64,000 nucleotides of DNA, from the NCBI RefSeq assembly GCF_029784155.1, contig NC_073693.1, positions 221,493,303 through 221,557,302 on the forward strand, written 5' to 3'. Origin of the DNA: Uranotaenia lowii. Taxonomy: Eukaryota > Arthropoda > Insecta > Diptera > Culicidae. A model generated the notes under the pieces. The model ran no database searches and had not been told where the DNA came from. It saw nothing but the letters and a program-made list of their open reading frames with translations. A program made the position numbers and the translations under genes. This document shows, in pieces, positions 55,735 to 64,000 of the stretch; the first letter of the stretch is position 1; each line of letters starts with the position of its first letter.

Positions 55735-56095
55735 CGCTGAAATCGAGAATGAAATTTAAAAATTGCTGCTGCTGATAGTTTTGATTTGGCTTTAGAAACG
55801 CTCATTTTTAAGGGTGCAGCTGCTGATTATTTTGATCTGGCATTTCCGGTGTGAAAAAACGGATTGGCTTTAAGCACAGATTTGGTTTGGCCTTCCGGTG
55901 GAATAAGACGGAATTTGTTTAGGTAGCGCATATGTTTGAGGCCGCTGCTGCTGATTGTTTGTTTGGATTTGGCCTTCCGGCGGAATAACACGGATTGGCT
56001 TTAGAAGCGCAGATTCTTAAGGCTGCTGCTGCTGCTGATTGTTTTGATTTGGCCTTCAGGAGAAAAGAAAAGGTTGGCTCAGGAAGCGAAAATTT
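55735..56095. repeat. Degenerate minisatellite with GCTGCTGCTGATT blocks
   Basis: Blocks of GCTGCTGCTGAT followed by TTTTGATTTGGCCTTCCGG and CGGATTGGCTTTAGAAGCGC recur at about 55765, 55816, 55944 and 56022, with spacings of about 50-130 bp. The sequence is less AT-rich than its neighbours. Frames contain stops, so it is not coding as seen. Confidence 0.75.
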
Positions 56096-56189
56096 GGAAT
56101 AGATGAGATGAAATATATGCAGAAAATAAACGAAATCTTATAGATTTGAAAAGCCTGTACTCAGAATGGATTGTAGAATTAAGAGGAAG

Positions 56190-58071
56190 TAGGGGAGATA
56201 AGGGCATAATGGCCACCTTAAGGAAAACGCTTATTTAACCATAGAGAACAGTCATAATATGTTAATTACATCATTGTTTCGTGTTAAGACACTAAAATAG
56301 TCTATTGCCTAATTGGCCGAAACTTGAAAAAGTAGATAAAAACGTTTAAAAACACAGAAAAAAAAATGTAACGATAGCCGATGTAATTTCTGTAATCGAT
56401 GTATTATTCAGGATTTTCGCTAAAATATTACATCAAAATGATGTACACAACGCGAACAAGTCATGTAGTGCAATATCTCAACCTTCTATGCAATATTGCA
56501 TCAAGTAGTCAATGTTGTTCTCAATTGACGTCTGAAATTTTATCAATATAAAAAACTGAGAAACGGATTACGGGGCTCAGGAGGATTTGTTCTGCTGGTA
56601 AGTACTATCATAATTCTTAAAAATTCTTAGCAAAACCACATCTCCGAACTAATCCTCATATTTTTTTGTTTTAAGGCTATTCGCCCGAATCACCAATCCC
56701 AAACAGATTCGAAGCTTTAAAACATCATATGAACATATGAAGATAAGTATATTTTGTTCTGTTCATCCTCTCAGTAATTTTTTAAATTATTTTCTTACAG
56801 AAACTATCAGTTCTAGTTTACAAACACGAGAGCTTGGCCATCTAAAGAACAAGGATGGGAATGGAACCCCAAGAGTATACATTTTCAGAAAAAGCTGACC
56901 AAGAACACAATTGAGCGTCTATACATCGTCATGCCGGGCCGAAACTCAAGTTTTGTCTTGAAAAGGAAGTGGATTATTCAAGAAGTTTTCAGAACTGAGA
57001 AAGTTGCTAAGTAGACGAAGAGAATTCGTGTTTTGGACGTGTCCACCTTTTCAGAAGGTTAATCCATCACTCCGAGAAAACCCTTTTTTCCGGACAGTCC
57101 AAGAAGAAAACTCCTCTTTTTAGATTTAGACAATGTTGTCCAGAGAATGTAAGTGAAAGTTTTACTTGTATTGTTAGACTCGAGGCTTCTAAAGACACAA
57201 ATAATGTATACAAAAATTAAACTTAAACACTAAGCTCATCTTAATTATGACAAATATTAAATTAAAAACTCATTGATCAGTGTAAGTAATTCTGATTTAC
57301 TTTTCAAATCCCTGTACAACTAGAAACAAATCGAAATCTTTACTCTGCGACTTGAATCCGAATCCGTCTATTACATTACAATAATTTCGTGTAATTTTTT
57401 ATATCTAAAGCGTGCAAAAGATTGAACATCAAAATGATGTAATATTAGGTACCATTTGCGACTAAAGTCATGTGCACGTTATCGATGTATAACAATACTT
57501 TTTTTGCTGTGAATGCATTTTAAATTTTTTTGCCGAAAGCTGAAAACACCTTACCAACAGGCCAAATCGTCAGATGAAACAAAGTCAAGCTGTAGCGCAA
57601 TCATTCAGTTGACTTCATCGAGTTGAATTCGCTGCTAGATTATACAGCAGAAAACGCGCATCGTGCCCCGATTCATAGTGTTCTGTTCACCCCGAGTCAA
57701 CAAATTAAAGGAAAAACGCGTTTCAAAATTGATTAAAGTGAAAAATCAAAATATTAATGATGGTGAAAATTGAGTAACAATGTGTAAATCATGTTGCAGT
57801 GCTTATATTTCAGATCAAGATGATTTAAAGTTCATAAAAGCTTATTTCGTGGTGCTCATAAATTATAATATTTTCGTCACTCGAGAACCTGGCTGGTTAT
57901 TTTATAATATTTCTGTAAATATGATAAGGATATTTCTTTTTTGGTGAAAAATAATACTATAGGTAGTATGAAACGAATCCTCATAGAAATTTTGTTTAAG
58001 AAAATACGTACTTTTGTAGAAAAGAGGAGTGCTAATTATGCCCCGGGTGCTCGATGCCCATATCTCCACTA
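56190..58071. mobile_element. TAGGGGAGA-ended element containing a nested CAC-ended transposon
   Basis: The left end is TAGGGGAGATAAGGGCATAA and the right end, reversed, is TAGTGGAGATATGGGCATCG. The subterminal word GCATAATGGCC or AATTATGCCCC appears near both ends. Without the insert at 56353-57511 it is about 0.72 kb. No coding content recognised. Confidence 0.6.
56353..57511. mobile_element. CAC-ended transposon with ACATCAAAATGATGT palindromes
   Basis: The left end is CACAGAAAAAAAAATGTAAC and the right end, reversed, is CACAGCAAAAAAAGTATTGT. The dinucleotide AA is on both sides (56351-56352 and 57512-57513). Palindromes TTACATCAAAATGATGTAC (about 56427) and ACATCAAAATGATGTAAT (about 57429), and words such as ATCGATGTA, recur near both ends. 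The middle has no convincing transposase frame. Confidence 0.6.
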
Positions 58072-58879
58072 TATTTGGAAAAATAATTAACAGGTTTTAC
58101 TGAATGTAGAATAGAGATGATGGATGATTGGTAAACAAAATCTTGTTAAAATAAACAAAAGTCGTTTAGTAAAAAGTTTCAATTAAGAATAGAGGTTAGA
58201 AGGAATGTAGAGATGAGATGAAGGATATGCAAGAGATAAATCAAATTAAAAATAGTAATGGTTGTATTCGTCATCACTGAAGATACAAGTATATAAAAAA
58301 ATGAATTTCTATGGCAACATTTTTTATTTTGGCAGCAAAGACAGGTCAGTCATTGATCTATGCTCGTGAGCGACAGTTGCGTCTAAGTGAATATCTGAAT
58401 TGAGATTCGTAAAATCTTGGGACAAAAATCCTGGAAAAAAAACATGTTATATCAACAGACAATCCTAATTTTTTTTAGTTGCATGTAGCCAATGGACGTG
58501 TTCAATTTTGTATGGCAATTTGTATGGAAGAAGAAATTTTTTCATATCCAAGAAATTCAAATAGGTTTAAAATGGAGTTTTTTCTTTAATTATTGATTTT
58601 GCCTATTCTTAAGCTTCATTTTTTTGCCAAAATGTGAAGATGAAAAGTATTTCATGAAAAAAGTTGTAACCATTTCAATATCAGAATCCATGGAAAAGTA
58701 TTGTAAAATTGCAAGATTTGCTTTCTAGAGCTTTTAATAATTTTATGACATGTTTTTGCGAAAGTTTTAAATCAACAAACTCATTGCAGCATATTGCAGC
58801 ATTTTGGGTGGACCAATTGTTGCACGATCCGACATTTTTTATGGTTAAGTATGGATCTTTTTTTTTTTTCAAAATCATG
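58072..58879. other. Intergenic sequence, no gene seen
   Basis: AT-rich with no recognisable frame or repeat end. Confidence 0.5.
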
Positions 58880-59551
58880 CACTCAGAAAAATACTATTAT
58901 GTATGCCATAAGATTCTCTTATGAAGTGGCGCCATAAGAAAAATTAATGAAATTCATAAGATTGTCTTATGACGCGAATGAATTCTGAAGATGAACGCCT
59001 ACTTCAATGAGAGGTTGTTGCTTTTCATAAGATATTCTTATGGAAACAGTAAATCACTTTCTAATAAGAAAAATTCTCGATATTTCATGCTGAAAACATT
59101 CACTTTATTGTTTGCCAAATTTGTTTAAAATTAAATCCTTCATGGTCGTCACCATCAGCAGCGCATCAACAGACGGCTCCATCAAAGTTTTTTTTTTTGC
59201 CGCATCTTAATCTTCGACCTTTCGTTTTTTGCCTATCAGCTTGCTGAAAAGTAAACAAATAATGTATTTTGGTTTACTAATATATTCAACGTTCACACCA
59301 AAAACATCAAATCGAACTTACCATTCCGGAGATAACAATTATATTTAACATTGAAGGAAAACTATAATAACTATGAGCTGGCGATGTGTTCATCATTTTT
59401 TTTCACAATGCCGTTTCTTCTATTTTTCATAAGAACATCATATGAAAATTGAAAGAATTTCATAAGACTCTTATGAAAAATTAGTTTGAACGCAAAAAAG
59501 TGGTTCATAAGATGTATCTTATGAAATTTATAATAAGATTTCCTCTGAGTG
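58880..59551. mobile_element. CAC-ended transposon with CATAAGATTCTTATG palindromes
   Basis: The left end CACTCAGAAAAATACTATTA and the reversed right end CACTCAGAGGAAATCTTATT share the first eight bases exactly. TG flanks both sides (58878-58879 and 59552-59553). Palindromes of the form CATAAGAnnnTCTTATG recur at both ends (about 58916, 58960, 59025, 59470, 59510). No coding frame recognised. Confidence 0.75.
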
Positions 59552-60179
59552 TGGTGTTAAAATTGTCCAACAAACGTTTTGTTAAGAAAACCGATTCGAA
59601 GAATGTTTTGTTTTGACGTAAAACCTTATTTGCCGTAGGAGGAATCTTAAGATTTTGGTTAACAATTATCAAAAAAACCCCGCGACAAAAAAATAAGAAA
59701 AACTAAAACTGTCGTAAGATACATATTTTACAGCACAAAATATCGCAAAAGTCTCATTTCATCGGAAAACATTCCGAATAACATGATTCAGTATTATTTT
59801 TGGGGAAAAGTTGAAAAACAGCTGAAATATAGAAAATTTAAGTCATTCTGTGCAACGATGGGTCAGGGGAGAACGATTGGCAAATCACCCTATTTAGTTC
59901 CTACATATTCATACTTTTTCATTTTTTACTCAGTTACGTTTTGTTTATTATGTTATTATAACGATCGACATGTGACCCGTTGATTTCATACAAATTCAAA
60001 AATGAAGAAAGCTTTTGAAATCTTAAATATTATTTTTGGAAAACAGCTCTGAATACACAATTCGTTGCTTGTTATGAATATGACACTGCCTAACAAAGGA
60101 GTTTTCCTTCCTTCCCCCATTATTGTACTTTTCATCACCCGCATGTCTCAATGGCGTCATTGAGAAAGGAAATCTGCAC
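59552..60179. other. Intergenic sequence, no gene seen
   Basis: No recognisable frame. The 66-codon open stretch at 59783-59983 has no known motif. Confidence 0.45.
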
Positions 60180-60610
60180 CCGTTGACGTCATCGATTTCA
60201 AAACACGCTCGGGTTGAGTAGAGTTGCGAAACATGTCTCCTAGAAAAACAAACAGCCAGCCGTCGGCCTAATGGTTCTACTGGATGACGTCAGCAACATT
60301 CGGCCAACATCCGCAGCAGGAGAGTTCAACGTGATGCGAAAAACTAAACGAATCCGAACCGAAGAGCGGGAAAACTGTTTTCACTTTTCCTAGCCCGCTC
60401 GCTCGGTGTGATAGGAAAATTTCGCTTCGCAAAGAAAACCTGACACCACTACCAACGCAATGTAGAGGATCGTGTTGGATTGGAACGGCTAGGATAGTGT
60501 CGTCATTGGTACCGCTTTTTATTTTCGCCTGGTGATAGGCATGAGGCCACTGAAACCTTACACGAGCGGCCGTTCGCCTGTCTTCAACTTTAAACTTTTC
60601 CTTCAATGTG
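60180..60610 (+). promoter_or_regulatory. Candidate promoter and first exon with two CRE palindromes
   Basis: The perfect cAMP-response palindrome TGACGTCA occurs at 60184-60191 and 60285-60292. The block is clearly GC-richer than its surroundings up to about 60600, and GTGAGTAAA at 60607 could be a splice donor of a non-coding first exon. No long coding frame follows. A Helitron-like element starts 220 bp downstream. It may be the 5' end of a gene outside the window. Confidence 0.35.
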
Positions 60611-60833
60611 AGTAAACAGAGTGTAAGCACGTGGTGTGTTTTGGCGCATACGCCAACGCGTCGGGACGGATGGGTTTCATTAACGTTGTTTTTTCTTCGG
60701 GGGACGACATATTTGACGCTGGCGCCACCATCCTGGAGGATGATATCCTGTGTTGCAGCTGGTCACTGTGCTGTGAGATGCAGTGTTGTAAATTCAAAGA
60801 TGCAGAAGAGATTTATGTTAAAACTAGCTGACC

Positions 60834-62956
60834 CGGTGTGCTTTGCTACACCTTTCCAAATCAAATGATATTTTTAGGAATTATTTAAATTTTTATTGTT
60901 TTGTTGGAATTATTTGTAAATTTAACGTAATTCATAAGCAACCGCTATAAAATGAGAGCTGCAGCTGGAGTTTCGATATGCAACATAAAGATAACTTAAA
61001 CTTATATTCTGAATCTTGATCTATAAATTTATGTTAAAGATCTGATAATTTTTATCTGTTTCCTTAAGCTTCGCCCTAAAAAAGCAGGGTCCAAAATTAA
61101 TCGTTCGCAAACAATCTAACTTATAAAATATGGTTGGTTTTGCTTGATATGTTCTGGATTTAAGCTAAAAAACTGATAAGAGAGCCCCCCTGTCCTTCCC
61201 TTCACCCCTTGCTGAATGGAGATCGTGATCCTTAATAATCATACCCATTTTTTTTCGTTCCCAAAAATCCTCTTTTATCAGATATAGTTCCTTTGGTTGA
61301 TAAGTTTTTAATCTTTACAAAAAAAAATTACATGGAGCCTCTTCCTTTCTTCCCCTCTCTACACTGTAAAGCGTAAGGGTCTATAACAATCGTAGAAACA
61401 TATCTCGTAACCAAGTACCTTTCAATGCCATATTTGTTTCCGTTTGTTGGCTTCGATAGCATAAATTGAGAACTTATGCTAAAAAATTGTATTGGCCTTA
61501 CCCTCCTTCTCCAACGTACCTACTCACTGAAAGGAGGATGGTGTGTAAAATAATCATAGAATCATACCCAATTGATTTTCCATGTTAAGTTTTGCCCATT
61601 TCTCGGAATTTGTAAAAAAAAAGTTAAATGTAAACTTTCCTCTACCCTTCCTAAATTCCCAATTCTATCATCCTACTGCAAGAAAAGAATTGTTTCACAT
61701 AGAAAAATTTCTCGTGTTGAAATACCATCTCATGCCGAATCTATTGGTTTATTTGCGTAGTAAATTCTTGAATTGTGCATAAACTTGAAAGGAAGTACCA
61801 TCCCTCTTCTGTTCTCCCCATTGAATGGAGGGGTGAGAACTTAATATTCATAAAAGTATTTTTCGTACTCAAATACTTTTTGATGCCAAATTTGGTTTCA
61901 TTTGCTCGATTAATTCTCGAGTTATGCAAAAAAAAATCCTTCTTATATCTTTCCGCTGAAAGCCCCACCTTTTCCCCACCGAATATGGTTCAATTTCGAT
62001 CAGCTCTCCAGTTATACTAAAAAATGTAAGGGAGACCTCTCCTCCTTCTTTTCATCCTCCTCATTGAAGAAGTGAGGGATACCAAATATTCATAGAAGCA
62101 TTTCTCGTACCCAAATAGTGTTCCGTGAAAAACTTGGTTCCATTTGCTGTTGTAGTTCTTGAGTTATACAGTAAAAATTGTATGAAACTTCCTCCCTCTT
62201 TCCTTTCTCCCCGCTGGAAGTAGAAAGGGGTCTCAAACAATCATTAGAACATGTCACGTTCCCAAAAACCCGCCCATGCCAAGTTTGTTTTCATTTGCTT
62301 AATTAGTTTTGAGTTATGTAAAAAACTTTAAAAGAGGTCCCCTTTCTCCTTTATATCTCCCTACTGGAAATAGGGAGGGGTCTCAAATAATCATAGAAAT
62401 ATTTTTCGCATCCAAATACCCTCCCATGCCAAATTTGGTTCCATTTGCCTTATTAGTTTTTGAATTATGTAAAAAAATATTGAAGAGCCCCCCCTCCCCC
62501 TTCTACTGAAAAGAGAGAGGGGTCTCAAATAAACATTGAAATATTTTTCGTATCCAAATACCTTCCCATGCCAAATTTGGATCCAATATCTTGATTAGAT
62601 CTCGAGTTATATGAAAAATTGTAAGGTAGCCCCCCTCCCCCCCTTCCTATCACACCACTGAGAGGAGGGAGGGGTACCTTATATTCATACAAATATTCTT
62701 CCTTCCCAAATACCATCCCATGCCAAATATAATACTATTTGCTTGATTGGTTCTCGAGTTATGCAAATAATTGTCTTTTGTTTGGGAGGCCCCTCCCCCC
62801 CTTCATGAGAGAGGAAGGGGTCTCAAATCACAATAGGAACCTTTCCCTGCCTCCAATACCCTCACCTGCCAAGTTTTACGCAAATCGGTTCAGTAGTTTC
62901 CGAGTCTATAGGGAACAGACAGACAGACAGACAGACAGAAATTCATTTTTATATAG
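60834..62956 (-). mobile_element. Helitron-like element with ~150-bp tandem array
   Basis: The plus strand begins A|CTAGCTGACCCGGTGTGCTT; on the minus strand this is a 3' end CAGCTAG|T preceded by a hairpin with stem GGTGT/ACACC. The other end has AAATCGGTTCAGTAGTTTCC, GAGTCTATAGGGAACAGACA and a GACA run, then ATTCATTTTTATATAG at 62941-62956. From about 61330 to 62880 it holds tandem units in which CCATGCCAAATTTGG recurs at 62424, 62576 and 62718 (spacing 152 and 142). No Rep/helicase frame. The 5' TC is not preserved. Confidence 0.62.
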
Positions 62957-62959
62957 GGC

Positions 62960-63370
62960 TAGGTGGGGTAATTATGAACAAAATTCCTTCATTTGGCACA
63001 CTCACAGCCACCATATGTTTATTTCTTAACATAAATTCTGAAAAGCTGCCAACAATGAATGTTTCCGTGCTCTTCATCATTCTTTAGAGCAACATTTTTT
63101 TATTGGTCGCAACCCACGTCCTTGAGACGTCTGTTTATAATTACTCCGTCTGTTCATATTTACCCCCCTGTCTAGGGGGTAATTATGAACACGGATTACG
63201 AACTTGGTATAAAATTTTTGAAAAGTAACAGTTGTTATACGTTACATTTACCCATAGTAAGCAGCGTATGGTGATTTTTTACTTAAAAAATTATGTTCAT
63301 AATTACCCCAAAACCTGTTGATAATTACCCCGAACGCTGTTCATATTAACCCCGAGACTTTTCCAATATG
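62960..63370. repeat. GGGGTAATTATGAAC repeat region (TAGGGGAGA-like group)
   Basis: It starts CTAGGTGGGGTAATTATGAA at 62959. The word recurs as GGGGGTAATTATGAACACGG (63175), and inverted as GTTCATAATTACCCC (63295), GTTGATAATTACCCC (63317) and GTTCATATTAACCCC (63340). It is probably another MITE-like element; the right end was not defined. Confidence 0.5.
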
Positions 63371-64000
63371 ATTTATATGATGTCAGAAAATCTCAATTCA
63401 ACACCAAATAATGAAAATAATTAGCAGTGATAAGAAAATGGGTTTCTTTTATTAAAACTCAATTCAATTCATGTGTAAAACTTCTAATAGAAGCTCTATT
63501 CTGTAAAAATAATTGAAGTACTGCAGAAGTTTTCCTTACAAAACTGAAAGAGAAAATCTTCAGTCAAAAAATATTAATTTTGCAAAAAAATTTAAAAAAA
63601 ATTTATTCGAACAAATTAACATTGAAAAAAGTATCAAAAGTTTAAAAATAAGACTGCAAGAAAATAGATTTTGGATCTTTGTTATCCGAATGTGACACAT
63701 AAATAATTATTATTTGCTGTAATTCTAATGTTCTGAATAGCAACAAGTTGTCCAAACATACAAGAAAATTGAACTTTTTGATCTTTGCTGTGTGGACTTA
63801 TTCACCTTTTATATTTATCAAAATTTTTCATACATTTGACTGTTGACCACAGAGATTTAAAGTTCATAATAACGTTGAATTTAACGCGGTTATGAATAAA
63901 ACGTCGAGCATCAAACCTTTTGCAAACAAATGGTGAATTTTATTTTAAGTCAAATAAACATTTCTTCAAGTTTAATTTACAACCTTGTTATTTATAAATA
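63371..64000. other. AT-rich sequence to the window edge, no gene seen
   Basis: No frame or repeat recognised. Confidence 0.5.

Noticed and set aside
1..64000. CRISPR arrays, operons, bacterial regulatory sites
   Set aside because: Repeats are eukaryotic tandem or transposon repeats; genes have introns, TATA box and AATAAA signals.

Overview
The window reads as AT-rich insect chromosomal DNA, most likely from a mosquito. That is an inference from the D37E-type mariner transposases, the tRNA-Arg-like SINE, the intron structure of the host gene and the mix of non-LTR, Helitron-like and MITE-like repeats. Nothing looks bacterial or viral: there are no operons, ribosome-binding sites or CRISPR arrays. 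Most of the sequence is mobile-element debris, much of it nested.

Two host genes can be supported. The first is a four-exon gene on the plus strand (10955-11104, 27853-27963, 28033-28449, 35290-35457). All its junctions are phase 0 and it encodes a 281-residue secreted, probably membrane-anchored, lipocalin-like protein. Its first intron is 16.7 kb and its third is 6.8 kb, and both are filled with transposons. The second is an intronless glutamine-hydrolysing asparagine synthetase (53752-55428) with a TATA box and, near the predicted start site, a perfect copy of the amino-acid-response (CARE) 9-mer known from the vertebrate gene. A GC-richer block at 60180-60610 with two perfect CRE palindromes may be the first exon of a third gene.

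Layout. 1-7660: a BEL/Pao fragment, then an RTE-like retrotransposon interrupted by a nearly complete 5.9 kb I-type non-LTR element on the minus strand, with target-site duplication, internal promoter motifs, ORF1 and a frameshifted ORF2. 7661-10954: short retroposon, Helitron end, a TAGGGGAGA-ended element and a mariner remnant. 10955-35457: the lipocalin-like gene, with introns holding fold-back palindromes, two nested Helitron-like elements, a SINE, a mariner carrying another transposon, and two RTE-like copies. 35458-44067: mostly unassigned AT-rich DNA, an 824-bp pure hexanucleotide array and a 499-bp MITE with 32-bp perfect inverted repeats. 44068-53284: a Jockey-like element broken by a 2.7 kb transposon with ~600-bp inverted repeats and by a Helitron-like element, itself carrying a 2.3 kb retroposon-like insert. 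53300-64000: asparagine synthetase, a degenerate minisatellite, more CAC-ended and TAGGGGAGA-ended elements, the CRE block, and a Helitron-like element with a ~150-bp tandem array.

The most interesting pattern is a set of four non-autonomous DNA transposons (16767-18054, 29312-30291, 56353-57511, 58880-59551). They share CAC...GTG ends, matching 2-bp flanking duplications and arrays of short palindromes, but each has its own palindrome sequence. The nested insertions are also unusually clean: four can be excised on paper to restore the interrupted reading frame exactly or nearly so.
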